Of a DNA stretch of 64,000 bases, positions 31,009 through 41,156 are shown piece after piece. Every line of letters starts with the position of its first letter. Positions within the stretch are counted from its first letter, which is position 1. Origin of the DNA: Protopterus annectens. Lineage: Eukaryota > Chordata > Ceratodontiformes > Protopteridae. The stretch spans positions 505,569,903-505,633,902 of the forward strand of contig NC_056745.1 of assembly GCF_019279795.1 (NCBI RefSeq), written 5' to 3'. The notes beneath the pieces were generated by a model. It did not search any database and was not told the origin of the DNA. It saw only the letters and a program-made list of their open reading frames with translations. The translations under genes were made by a program, and so were the position numbers.

Positions 31009-31198
31009 GGCAAGAAAGACAGAGGAAAATGGCGTCGGCTGATGCCTTTATACCCGAATAACTGCCGCAATGACGTCGGGTGAAGTGCGACACCAGCCGA
31101 AGCCAGACCCAGACTTTGGAATCCGGCCGACCGAAGGGCTGCCTGACGACAGGACAACCCATTTGTAAAAAGACTGCAGATGCATCCTTGAAGGACAT
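31009..31198. repeat. DIRS copy 2 inverted terminal repeat, 5' end of element
   Basis: Bases 31009-31185 are the inverse of 25669-25843. Bases 31186-31198 (CCTTGAAGGACAT) are the end-specific extension that reappears, inverted, in the internal complementary region. Confidence 0.92.
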
Positions 31199-32020
31199 CC
31201 AGGATATAGCTGCAGAGGAAAGGTTGAGCTGGGAGAGTTTAGAGAGGAGGATGGGGTGGGAAACTGTGTCAAAGGCTTTGGACAGGTCTAGGAATAGGCA
31301 GGAGATTAGTTTATGGTTATCTCTGGCCAGGGAGAAAGTACTGGAGAAAGAGATGAGAGCAGTGGAAGTCCTGTGATGTGGCCAAAAGCTATGGTGGGGA
31401 GGGGTGCGCAGGTTGTTCTTGAATGAGATGGGGCAAAATTTGTGTGTGTACACAGTGTTGGAGCATTTTGGAGAGGGGAGAAAGTATGGCAACTGGTTGA
31501 AAGTTTAAAAGTTCAGTGGAATTACCACCTTTGTTTATGGGTATGGTATAGAATTTTTTCCATAGGGTAGGAACAGTTGATTCGGCGATATAGCGATTAA
31601 TTAGGATGGAGACAGGTATGCTATTGATGTAGCAGCAGTTTTTAGGAAGAGTGCTGGCAGTTTGTCAGTTGATGGGGAGCAAGGTTTAAGTTTTAGGAGG
31701 AGTTTTTTTAATGTAGCTTGGGGGAATGGGCTTTAGAGAAAATGGGGAAGATTCTCGATGGGGGATTGTGGGTGGTGGGGAGTGCAGTTGGTCAGAGGAC
31801 TGCATAAGTTTCCTTATGGTGTCAATGAAGTAAGAATTGAAGATGGATGCAGTTTCAAGGGGTGTGTTGTTGGGGCAGGGGTTGGGAGTTGAAGGACTAC
31901 CTGGGTCGAGTATTTTGTTCATGCTGTTCCAGAAATTCTTGGAGTTTTGGAGTGCGTAGTCTTGTGGTTAATTTTTGGAGTTTCTGGAGTGCGTAGTCTT
32001 GTGGTTGAAGTTAAAAATTC
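31199..32020 (-). mobile_element. L2-like LINE A, 5' segment (linker and RT N-terminus)
   Basis: The minus strand encodes the linker (MNKILDPGSPSTPNPCPNN, FNSYFIDTIRKLMQ, then FSLKPIPPSYIKK) and the start of RT, with motif A CLFLDLSKAFDTVSHPIL and LSQLNLSSAAISW at the DIRS insertion point. Just beyond its 5' side, a 22-base block TGGAGTGCGTAGTCTTGTGG is tandemly repeated (31948-31969 and 31985-32006). The AP endonuclease part is not visible, so the copy is probably 5'-truncated near 32020. Confidence 0.8.
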
Positions 32021-32084
32021 TTTTTATTATTGATGTGCTTTTTAGTGAGATTTCAGATTTCTCTACATCTTATAAGATTTCCTT

Positions 32085-33705
32085 GGATATGGATATCTAA
32101 AATCCTTGAGAAATGTGTACACACACAATTACTCAAATACCTCATCGATAATGATCTTCCGTCTCCCACTCAGAACAGCTTCCGTCCAGAGCACAGCACA
32201 GTCACAGCCTCTCTCTCATTCACCGATACTGTCAACAAAGCTTTAGATACAGGTCACCCCACATCAGTAATCCTATTGGATCTCTCTAAGGCTTTTGGCA
32301 CAGCATCACATACTAAACTTCTGATTCAAATAACAAAACTTGGTTGCTCTCCAAAATCCCTCACCTGGTTTACACTATACCTAAACAATAGGGAACAATC
32401 TGTAAAGGGGCATAATGTCCAATCTGATTATCTGTCAAACAAAATAGGAGTCCCACAGGGTTCCATTCTGGGACCATTACTTTTCAATATCTTTATTAAC
32501 GACCTCCAAAAAGCCTCACAACTAAGTAAAATTATCCAATACGCTGATGATTCGACAATCTCTACTTCAAACAATTTCTCTGACCTCCTAACAGTTACTC
32601 AAAATGCATTTACAGAGACTGAATCATGGCTAAACAATTCACGACTGCTACTAAATGCCAAGAAAACAAATCTTCTATTATTCTCTTCAAGACCACCAGA
32701 TAAAGACTTCAAAATCTTTTCTAAAGACAGAACTGAAATAGAAATAGTAAACTCTGCCAAACTTGCCTTTGAAACACACATTCTTAACGCAATAAAGAAA
32801 ACACTTTAAACTAGGAAAACTATTGTCACAAACTCTACATGGACAAACCCATCAAAACAAGTACCTTGCTCATCCCCTCCCTACTTTATGGTAGTGCTAG
32901 TTTTACTAACCTTCACTCATCCCTCAGCAATAAAATTCAGTCTTGCTACTATAAAATAGCTAAATTCACCTCAGGAAAGCCTAATCGCTCACCACTGCCA
33001 AGCAATCTCTGAACTAAACTGGTTGGATTTCCCTATCTCTGTTATACCAAACTAATGCTAGCCCATAAACTAATTTATAAACCAAATACCTGCCCAGCAC
33101 TCTCATCAATACTACAAACTTATATTCCTACATCTACCCTAAGATCCTCCAACAAATTGCTATTAAGTGTAACCAAGCCTAATAAAAGAGCTGGACTATG
33201 CTTGTTCTCCCATAACATTGCTAAACAGTGGAACTCCTTACCCTCCCATATTACCCAAATAGACTGTATAAAGACATATAAAGTGGCATTAAAAACATAT
33301 TTCCTAAATAACCTCAAATGCCACTGCAAAACAAACAAGCCACCATAAAACCTGCACTACTTAATAATAACCTATATCCATAGTTCGAAATGACTATTAC
33401 CTTGACAGCAATGCAGCTGAATTATCACTACTTCTGTTCTATAAGAACTGCCATGTTTTTTTTTAATGGTGGCATAGCATTAAAAACAAAACTTGTGTAT
33501 TGTATTATACCAGCAATTGTAAGTTTTTGTAAGTTTGGTACATATTGTTAAGTTTTATACTTTTGTGTAGTCTACATTTATAATTTTTGTTAAGTTTGTG
33601 CATTCTACATTTATAAAACCTTCTGCAGGTATATCCTTAGCCTTGACCAGTACTCTACCCTCACCTAAGATGATGCCACATTATAAACAAAAAATGACTT
33701 GACTT
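32085..33705 (+). mobile_element. L2-like LINE B (5'-truncated), plus strand
   Basis: It starts within RT (ISKILEKCVHTQLLKYL) and runs to a 3' UTR ending near 33705 in AAAAATGACTTGACTT-type sequence. It lies head to head with L2-like LINE A (5' end near 32020), and the 65 bases between them are unassigned. Confidence 0.82.
32087..33348 (+). pseudogene. L2-like reverse transcriptase (LINE B)
   Basis: RT blocks in order: SKILEKCVHTQLLKYLIDND, PTQNSFRPEHSTVTASLSF, motif A VILLDLSKAFGTASH (the first catalytic Asp is kept, though the usual FDT is FGT), IGVPQGSILGPLLFNIFIND, the catalytic IQYADDSTI (YADD), WLNNSRLLLNAKKTNLLLFS, then the C-terminal region with YIPTSTLRSSNKLLLSV and WNSLPSHI. The frame is open to 32809, then broken by stops and shifts to about 33348. 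The endonuclease is lost through 5' truncation. Confidence 0.85.
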
Positions 33706-33709
33706 CAAC

Positions 33710-33840
33710 AACTGTCTTAGTTTCATGGGTCATTCTAAGGGGCTCCAGTTCCTGTCAGCCTGGGATGACATGGTTGACAGACCACTCTGCTTTGCCAGAG
33801 ATAGTCCTCACCTGTCAGCTCTAGGCTTTCTGTTACTGGC
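33710..33840 (+). pseudogene. CR1-like ORF1, C-terminal SGNH-esterase-like fragment
   Basis: The plus strand reads FMGHSKGLQFLSAWDDMV, then LCFARDSPHLSALGFLLLA. The second string matches the end of SGNH/GDSL-type esterase domains, where a DGxH motif holds the catalytic Asp and His; here it is DSPH. CR1 ORF1 proteins are known to carry such a domain. Only the C-terminal piece is present. Confidence 0.55.
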
Positions 33841-33927
33841 TACGATACTTGCCTCCCCCATAATGTCTTTTTTAGGCAAGGTCTCAAGAACATAATTTCT
33901 AAAATGAAAATATCACTCACAAATAAA

Positions 33928-34105
33928 TTAGAAGTTATGTACTCACCATAACGTTCCATCTGAGTAGGTGACTTCATTCGGATGCAACCTGTGGGTATCG
34001 GATCCGACCTCGGATCAGAGCCGGCAATTCAAAAGCTTAGGCTCCGAGCTCCTAGCTCCTCCCTCTTACCCATAACCCCTTGCCACGCCCTGACTGACCT
34101 CAGAT
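33928..34105. repeat. DIRS copy 3 inverted terminal repeat, 3' end of element
   Basis: From GCAACCTGTGGGTATCGGATCC onward, this arm is the reverse complement of 36630-36755. The outer extension (33928-33962, beginning AGAAGTTATGTACTCACC) is specific to this end. Confidence 0.9.
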
Positions 34106-34193
34106 TGAGTTTGCCTCAAATACTGACCACAGTATACTAAAAAAAGCATAATTACTCGCTCTATAAAGGTCAGGGGGATGGAGGATAGTTACA

Positions 34194-34288
34194 TCGAATG
34201 AAGTCACCTACTTAGATGGAACGTTATGGTGAGTACATAACTTCTAAATCTGAAGTAGGAAGACTTCATTCGTCTGCAACCTGTGGGA
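34194..34288. repeat. DIRS copy 3 internal complementary region
   Basis: The first half is the reverse complement of the outer left end (CGAATGAAGTCACCTACT to ATAACTTCTAA). The second half is the reverse complement of the outer right end (ATCTGAAGTAGGAAGACTTC to CAACCTGTGGG). Confidence 0.88.
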
Positions 34289-34322
34289 CAGAGTCCCTAG
34301 CTACCTGAATCTTGGGCGGCCA

Positions 34323-35306
34323 TCATGGAAGGATGTTCCGGAGCACCGCTGAGCCAAAGGATGCTCTTCCTCTAGAAACAACATCCACCTTGTAATGAGA
34401 AATAAAAGTATGAGGCGAGGCCCAAGTAGCTGCAGCAGATATCATCCAACGAAACACGGGACTTAAAGGCGGCTGACGAGAAACTGCCCTAGTAGAATGA
34501 GCCGTAACCCTCTTAGGAGCAGGTCTGCCTGAAGTGTCATATGCCTGCAATATGCAATTAGCAATCCATTTAGACAGAGTGACTTTAGACACTGCTTTAC
34601 CCAGAGCAAATTTAGCAAAGGAAACGAACAGCTGATCTGATTTCCTGTGGCCAGCTGTCCTGTTAATATAAAACGTAATTGTCTATGAACATCCAATGAA
34701 TGCAATTTGTATTCCCCTTTGTTTGAATATTTGGGAAAAAACAGGCAAATTGATTGACTGGTTAATATTGGATTCAGAAGAGACCTTTGGAAGAAAAGAT
34801 GGATTGGTCCTGAGGCACACCCTATCAGGGAAGAAAGAAAGGTAAGGCGGTTTGACACAAAGAGCCTGAAGCTCAGACACCCTTCTGGCTGAAGTGATAG
34901 CTACCAGAAAGACAGTCTTCCAGGAAAGGAATTTTAAATCAGCAGAAGCTGCAGGCTCGAAGGGAGGAGCAGTAAGGGCCTGCAGGACTAAAGACAAATC
35001 CCAAGGCGGTACAACCTCCTTGACTGGAGGCCTTAATAAAAAAACTCCCTTGAGAAAAGATTTGCATAATTTCGCTGTCATAAGGGGAGCTGTGTCCTGT
35101 CCAATGTGATAGTGCGATATAGCCGCCAATTGTACTTTAATCGTGGATGAACTGGCCCCTTGATGAAAGAGGTCTGTTAGAAAGTCTAGCACCGCAGAGA
35201 TAGGTGCTGAAAAAGGATCCACCATTCTCTGCCCTGCCCATATAGAGAACCTCTTCCATTTACTCCGATAAACCTGTCTGGTAGAAGGTTTATGGGCAGC
35301 CACCAA
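34323..35306 (-). pseudogene. DIRS copy 3 tyrosine recombinase (frameshifted)
   Basis: Recombinase blocks are all traceable: the N-terminal KPSTRQVYRSKWKRFSIW, VQLAAISHYHIGQ, then ITSARRVSELQAL (first catalytic Arg), SLDVHRQLRF, LSKWIANCIL, AHSTRAVS (H-x-x-R), ATWASPHTFISHYKVDVV (W/H and nucleophile Tyr). Frame changes are needed near 34710, 34600 and 34490. The protein is about half identical by eye to the YR of copy 1, which supports a separate DIRS family. Confidence 0.82.
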
Positions 35307-35342
35307 AATTGCTTTGACCGGTGAAGAGATACCGAGTCCTAA

Positions 35343-36429
35343 TTAAGGTTGGAATTGGAGCAGCCAAGCTGTCAACTTCAGGGTCCGCAGGTTGGGAACT
35401 GGCATTCCCAGAGGGTGAGAGATGAGATCCGAAATTGGATCCAGAATCCATGGTGGATTGATTTTGTGAGACCATACGAAGGGGAACCAAGGTTGTCGAG
35501 GCCAGAATGGGGCAATGAGAATCATTCTGCTCCCCAAACTGTAGGCTTTCTGCAGAAACCTCTGCATCAGAGGAAGTGGAGGGTAGGCATAAAGGAGACC
35601 GGGAGGCCAAGCATGCACCAGAGCATCCCTCGGGAACTCCCCTGGTGGGGGAAGTAGAGCGAAGAAATTGTCGCATTTGGCGTTTGAGGGAGAAGCAAAA
35701 AGATCGCAACAGGGTTGCCCCCAAACGGCAAAAATCTTCTTCCCGTGGTATGGGTTCCATACCCGTGGTATGGGTCGGAGAAGGAGCTACGGGGGCGAAA
35801 AAAGGGGTCGAAGCCCCTCCCGGTTGGGGGGGGGCTAGGAGCACTCCCATTTGCATTTGGGCCTGGATGAATTTCCTCATCATCCGGTCCATATCAGCTT
35901 CGCTCATCGAAAAAGTCGATCTGGAGGAGGCCACCGAAGCGGACCTAGAGAACCGTCTCGGTGACCTCCTGGAAGGGCTAGCCTCCTCCTCGGGTCCAGG
36001 AGAGAACCGAGGGGAGTGGAGCCGAGGAGGAGGAAAGCTAGAAGGCACAGGGAAGCCGCTTAGATGGAGGAGCCGAGCTGGAAGCTTGGCTCTCCTCTTG
36101 TGGTGCTTCTCCTGTGCCTCTCCTTCTGTCTCTCCTACTAGAATCCTTCCCCTCCGGCATTTTTAAGGAGGTTGAGTCCCAGCCGGAGGGAGAACTGACA
36201 GCAACAAGTTGCTGACTGGAGGGCAGAGGCGAAGCAGTATCTGGGGTAAAAGACCCGCCAGCACTAACCGACCTCCGTTCCTTAAAGCCGGGGTTGAACC
36301 CTGCACAAATGGTACAACCAGAAGACAGGTGTTCAACCCCAAGCATTCTTGACGAGTGTGGCCATCTGCTGGGGACAGCTTATGGCCACACTCGCATTCG
36401 AAAAGACAGCCTTAGGGGCTTCAGACATG
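35343..36429 (-). pseudogene. DIRS copy 3 truncated gag joined to methyltransferase-like tail
   Basis: The probable start is the ATG at 36429 (MSEAPKAVF). A Cys/His cluster follows across a frame change (GHKLSPADGHTRQEC, then EHLSSGCTICAGFNPGFKE). A Ser/Arg/Pro-rich region with MSEADMDRMMRKFIQAQMQM comes next. At about 35720 the sequence passes directly into DLFASPSNAKCDNFF, then LLYAYPPLPLMQRFLQK and MILIAPFWPRQPWFP, which belongs after RNase H in full elements. The intervening gag core, RT and RNase H are deleted. Confidence 0.78.
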
Positions 36430-36629
36430 ACACCTAAGGCCTAAACACACACAGACACACACAAAACTACGAAAAACCCGAGAAATTTAACTAAAGAGGG
36501 AGGGAACACTAACTATTTTTTAAACAAAAACTCAGAATTTCAACAATTTTCCTGTCAGAAAAACCACTTATCTGAAAAACCACGCCAGGAGCTCAAGAAT
36601 TCCGTTGCTTCTTGAAAAGCGGCAAACGA

Positions 36630-36783
36630 AATCTGGGGTCAGTCAGGGCGTGGCAAGGGGTTATGGGTAAGAGGGAGGAGCTAGGAGCTCGGAGCCTAAG
36701 CTTTTGAATTGCCGGCTCGGATCCGAGGTCGGATCCGATACCCACAGGTTGCAGACGAATGAAGTCTTCCTACTTCAGATTTA
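36630..36783. repeat. DIRS copy 3 inverted terminal repeat, 5' end of element
   Basis: Inverse of the 33958-34105 arm (for example GGTTATGGGTAAGAGGGAGG against CCTCCCTCTTACCCATAACC). The outer extension, GACGAATGAAGTCTTCCTAC then TTCAGATTTA, ends at 36783. Confidence 0.9.
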
Positions 36784-39240
36784 AAGGTTATGCTGCTAAA
36801 CCCCATGACTTTAAATGAGAAAACGCACTCTCTTGAAGCACTCTTCTCCCTGAAGGATGTTGACAGCTTGTGCAGTCACAAAAACTTGGCTGAGAGCCAC
36901 AGAGAATACCCAGTCATTGTAATACTACAATGCCTTCCACACTTTCAGACTGCAAAATGAATGTGTGAGAACCAATGGAGGAGGAGTATCTATCTTCAAA
37001 GATAAATACACCTCTAGACAAGTTCAACTAACTGTGGGTAAGACCCCCCTTCAAGTCATTATTAGCTATAGGAACCCTTCAATGAACCAAGATACCCATG
37101 CTGTTTATTTGAACCTACTTGAGTCAATCAAATTTCAACAAAACACTCTAGCCGTGGGCGATTTTTAACTATCCCTCCATTGACTGGGAAACATACGTGA
37201 ATACCAACATGCTCGCACAAGGGTTCCTGGACTTTGTTAACACTAATGCCCTTGAACAAATAGTATGCAACCCCACAACGGGCTCAAATATTCTCGACCA
37301 GGTCTTCAACATGGGTAACTGCTGCACTACCACAAGTATGGGACCCTCAGTGGTTACATCTGATCACAAATCAATCACATTTGAAGATGCTATAACACAT
37401 GAACCCTCTTAGGTGAAATCATACTAAAAAAATTTCAAAGCTAATTATACCCTCCTAAGGGATGTCATAAATAATTTCCAAGCTCCTGTTCCCACAGATG
37501 GCATTGACAACCATAGTAATGTATACATAAATTCCCTGTACAAAGACTTATACAAATGACATAGCTGTACCTGACAGGATCAAAACAAGATCCTCAACAA
37601 AAAAAAAAAACAGTCCTCCCTGTTGGACATCTAGCATTAATAAGTTGTAAAACAAGAGGAGGAAGTTGCTGTCTAAGAATAAAAAAGAGAGGTCCCAGCA
37701 CTGGAAGAACACCCTCCTCTGCTTGAACAAACAAATACAACTTGTAAAATCTTCAAAGAGCAACTTCGAAAAAAATTTAAAAACCATAGCCAAGGATAAC
37801 AGCTATATCCATAACCTAAAAGGTAGCACCCAGATGTGGCTGAATTAGCTGTGGATGGCCTCACACACATATATAGCACGAAAATAGCTAACCTGTTAGC
37901 TGACAGGTTTGGTAACAATTTCAACCCGTCCCCTCCAAACATTCCATAAAGCATTCCTTCTACATCTCCCCCATCTTGCATCTCCAAACAGCAATCATTA
38001 ATTTTTTTCTCCAAGGCCAAAAACAGTCTCTATGAGGCCAGATGACATCCTGGGTTGCATTTTAAATGGTCTAAAAACATGAGTTAGCAACTCTATTAGG
38101 TACTCTCTTCAGCCACAGCCTGAGTACTGGTTTAGTCCCTGATGAGTGAAAAACAGCAACCATCATACCCCTTCATAATGTGGACTTCTTCGAAAATCAA
38201 AAATGCCATCAAAGCCATACATGAAGGCAAATCTGCACATACAGCCTACCTTAACTTAGCCAAAGCCTTCAACACAATTCCACATCCGGACATCATTAAT
38301 AAACTTTCCCAGTTGAATATCAACCCTTATATCATCAGATGGGTTGCTAACTGGCTCAACAACAGATCATACTTAGTCAAAGTTGGGGACTTTACCTCAA
38401 CCAGCATACCTGTCACCAGTGGGGTTCCACAAGGGTCAGTGCTGGGTCCCCTATTGTATGGAATATACTGCTCAAATGTTCAGGCCAAAACAGAGGGGCT
38501 ATGGCTGACTAAATTTGCTTATGACTAAAAATTAGGTGCAATCACTGAATCCCCACATGTCAATATACTTCAAGAGGGACTTACACAAATCAATGATTGA
38601 TGTTAAACACATAGCTGCCTCAAACTCAATGGAAAAAAAATGCATCATCATCTCCTTCAGTAAAAATGATATCCCTGCAGACTGTCATATAAATAATAAT
38701 AACCCAAGTAACAACTCAGTAGTAAGAGACTTGGGAACGCAAACTGACTGCAGCCTAAACTTTGACCATCATGTGTCTACTGTGGTAAGGAAGGCATTCT
38801 ATGTCCCTCACATTAGCAAAGGCACTGTCCCAAGAGTGAAAGAGGTCATAACACCCCTGTACTCGACCCTCATCAGGGCAAAAATTACAATGCTCCCTTT
38901 GGTATGTACCTCATGAGGCATCTGCAGCAACATGACAGACCTCAGAAATTTCTAACCAAGAAAATTCAGGTTCTCCAGCACATGTCATACACTGACAGAC
39001 TAAAGTTTCTCCACTGTACTCAGTAGTGTACCGACTACATAGAGGAAACTTGTGCCTAGCCTACAGAGCAATATCAGACCCAAACCTTATGGAAACACTG
39101 CACATCCACAAGTCATATGAGACAAGGGTCACCTGCTCCAGGGACCTTAACCTGAGGGACAGATATGTCTCTCAGAGGTTGCACTCCTCTGGAATAGGCA
39201 ACCAGGTCACATCAAACAAAGCCTCTCTATGACCCTGTTT
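36784..39240 (+). pseudogene. CR1-like ORF2 (LINE B), endonuclease and RT, many lesions
   Basis: The order is KTWLRATENTQSL, a stop, then YYNAFHTFRLQNE (N-terminal endonuclease), NGGGVSIFKDKYTSRQ, LAVGDF, TGSNILDQVF and VTSDHKSITFED (endonuclease His/Asp region), then a decayed linker. RT follows with AYLNLAKAFNTIPHPDII (catalytic Asp replaced by Asn in LNLAKAF), GVPQGSVLGPLLYGIYCS, and KFAYD where sister copies have FADD. The tail has RDLGTQTDCSLNFDHHVS and LYSTLIRA. With both catalytic regions altered and many stops, it is an old dead copy. Confidence 0.83.
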
Positions 39241-39624
39241 AAGCGTAGCCTGGATGGGAAACCATAAATTCCTGCCGGGGATTTCACCTATGATCCCTCC
39301 TACATATAGGCAGTCGTTGCGAACTAAGATCTCAAGTTTAGACACTATCCTTTATATTGGGCATCTCTAGGCTTATTAAAAACCTTCAGGTCAATAGCCA
39401 AGTAATCACAGATGAATCTATATCTTTTGTCCTAAAAGCTCCAAAGATTTGCCATTTTTCAATATTTTTTGCAGGAGACAGCTGCCTAGATAGAGAGTGT
39501 TCTGCACAAACAGGGACAGTTGGTAACTCTAGCAATATGCTAATTAGTAGTGATTAGCTATTACAAGGAATAGGCTACCAAATTACACTACAGCAAACTG
39601 TTTATATATTTGCCATAACAGCCT

Positions 39625-39985
39625 GGGGATCCCCATCAGTTGATCAAGTTTTCAGAAACTCGAAATATATAGTTTTTGAAAACTTGAAGCTTTTAAATGG
39701 AGACTGCGGTTCAGTGACAATCGGAAAATGTACTCCTTTTTTTTTTTTTTTTTCTTCACTGTTGTCTGATCTCAGAGTTGGTACATATCATTTGCAGGTG
39801 GTGTGTGTGTGTGTGTGTGTGTGTGTGGGGGGGGGGGGGGTGCAGCCGCCCTACATAAATGTAAAAAATAGATTTTTTTGTGTGTTTTTTTTTTTTTATG
39901 TTCAAGTTTTCAAAACTCGATTATATGGTCTCGTCCGTATGAATTTTGAGTTTCTGAAAACTCGATCATCTGACATAGATCCCGA
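39625..39985. mobile_element. Foldback/MITE-like unit with bipartite inverted ends
   Basis: The left arm 39625-39690 and right arm about 39901-39985 are inverted copies of each other in two blocks. One block is TCAAGTTTTCAGAAACTCGA against its inverse near 39953-39967. The other is TTTTTGAAAACTTGAA against its inverse near 39900-39916. The right arm has about 20 extra bases between blocks. The interior carries T runs and a GT/G microsatellite. There is no coding capacity. It could be a MITE or a simple foldback; no target duplication was identified. Confidence 0.6.
39799..39841. repeat. (GT)n(G)n microsatellite
   Basis: A GT run passes directly into a G run of about 13 bases, inside the foldback unit. 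Confidence 0.95.
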
Positions 39986-41064
39986 CCTGGATACTTATGA
40001 GAATGACGGTTTTGTCATATTGATAGAGGGCTATTATTGTCCATGCCTGAAAATATTTGTATGTACATCACTTCACAGTATTGTTTAGTCTCTTGTGTTT
40101 CAAAACATAGGATCACTCATCACTGGGCTGGATGCAAAGCAGTCTGTGCGTACATCATATTTGTTCGTTCAATGGAAGAATTAGCTGATGGATGTGGATC
40201 TCACTCTACAAATTATCGACTGAATTGGTGTTGGCTCGAATTTTCTGGAAGATATAAAGTTTGAAACATAAATCAGTGGCATTAGTTTGTGACTTCAGAC
40301 TTCAGTGATTTGCCAGAAAAGCATATATTTTATGATCAACTGACCAAAAATATATAAAGCGAAAATATGGGCAAGTTGTGAGTTATGCTGGAGATTGGAT
40401 ATGGCTTAATAAAGTCTATTCACTTTTTTTTTTTTTTTTATACAATTGCTTTTCAATGGACAATCTAGCTGGCAGTGGAGGTAGGGTGGACTACACTGGG
40501 ATAATACAGTTAACTGCCCCCCCCCCCTTTTTTTTGTCTTCTCTGTAAGTAAATGGGCAGGTGGTATGGCTGCTTCTTTAGTGGTGGTGCAGAAATGACC
40601 TGACCATTAATGAACTCTCGAGAGCTCAGTGAGAGTTCCAATGGCAAGTTTGCTGTGTTCCTGTTCTCAGGAAACAAATGTACTCTCCACAGTCACTGTT
40701 GTCAACAGTGTCACTGTACCCTCAGCTGATATTCATGTAAGGCTAGCATCATCAGTATGTGATGCAGTGCTGACATAATGCATCTCCTGTCCCATGTCAG
40801 TTGAGCTCATAACCATAGCAGCAGTGAAAGACGATAGATAAGCACCATTGTTTAAAACCCCTAACTTTTGAAAGTTTAGCTTGCTCTTTGTGCATTAGTG
40901 GTACATATATGCACTGTTCATGCTCTGCAAACAAAATGTACCTTGTGTGGTATGCAGTCATGTCTGCATCCTGGGTGAGCTTGTACAGTAGATATGCCAG
41001 GACAAATCAGCATGCAGCTCCAAGTACAACCTACCAATAGTTCATGTGACCGAGATAAGACTTG
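39986..41064. other. Gene-free sequence
   Basis: No recognisable gene or repeat apart from T-rich and C-rich homopolymers near 40420 and 40510. Confidence 0.5.
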
Positions 41065-41156
41065 TCTAAACAACGGCTAAACTCGTGGCTAGGCTTATAA
41101 GGGCTTCAGAGCCAATAGCCTAGTAACTTCCTATGATCCTATGATAGGAAATTACT
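41065..41156 (+). mobile_element. Extremely 5'-truncated CR1-like copy (3' tail only)
   Basis: About 90 bases match only the end of the CR1-like family: GTGGCTAGGCTTATAAGGGC, then the hairpin partner AGCCTAG (hairpin 41089-41123), then TTCCTATGATCCTATGATAG, a repeated CCTATGAT 3' terminus. It is an abortive insertion that retained just the RT recognition tail. Confidence 0.82.

Larger units (their letters stand above)
25626..31198 (-). mobile_element. DIRS-type retrotransposon, copy 2 (full length, related family)
   Basis: This 5.57 kb element has the same plan as copy 1: inverted terminal repeats at 25669-25843 and 31009-31185, an internal complementary region at 26042-26140, and minus-strand gag, RT, RNase H, methyltransferase-like segment and YR. 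Its proteins are clearly related to copy 1 but diverged, so it is a different subfamily. It sits inside L2-like LINE A. Deleting 25626-31198 rejoins the LINE codons for AAISW and FNSYLSER with no base gained or lost, so integration made no target-site duplication. Several frameshifts make this copy inactive. Confidence 0.93.
33928..36783 (-). mobile_element. DIRS-type retrotransposon, copy 3 (internally deleted, distinct family)
   Basis: This 2.86 kb element has inverted terminal repeats at about 33958-34105 and 36630-36755 and an internal complementary region at 34194-34288. Its ends differ from copies 1, 2 and 4. It keeps gag 5' sequence, a methyltransferase-like tail and YR, but RT, RNase H and most of gag are deleted, with the join near 35720. 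Retaining both ends and the internal complementary region, it has the form of a non-autonomous derivative that could have been moved by a full copy. The element ends share TTA with the flank. Confidence 0.88.
33706..39310 (+). mobile_element. CR1-like LINE B, split by DIRS copy 3
   Basis: The first part (33706-33927) encodes the end of a CR1-type ORF1 esterase-like domain. After the DIRS (33928-36783), ORF2 follows from 36784 with AP endonuclease and RT. Both parts are in plus orientation and in the expected order, so the DIRS inserted near the ORF1/ORF2 boundary. The 3' end is degenerate: the family hairpin is not recognisable after 39300, so the tail is lost or decayed. Confidence 0.78.

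Noticed and set aside
31080-31376. Plus-strand 98-aa frame spanning the DIRS/L2 junction
   Set aside because: It crosses the insertion border and is antisense to the L2-like RT, so it is fortuitous.
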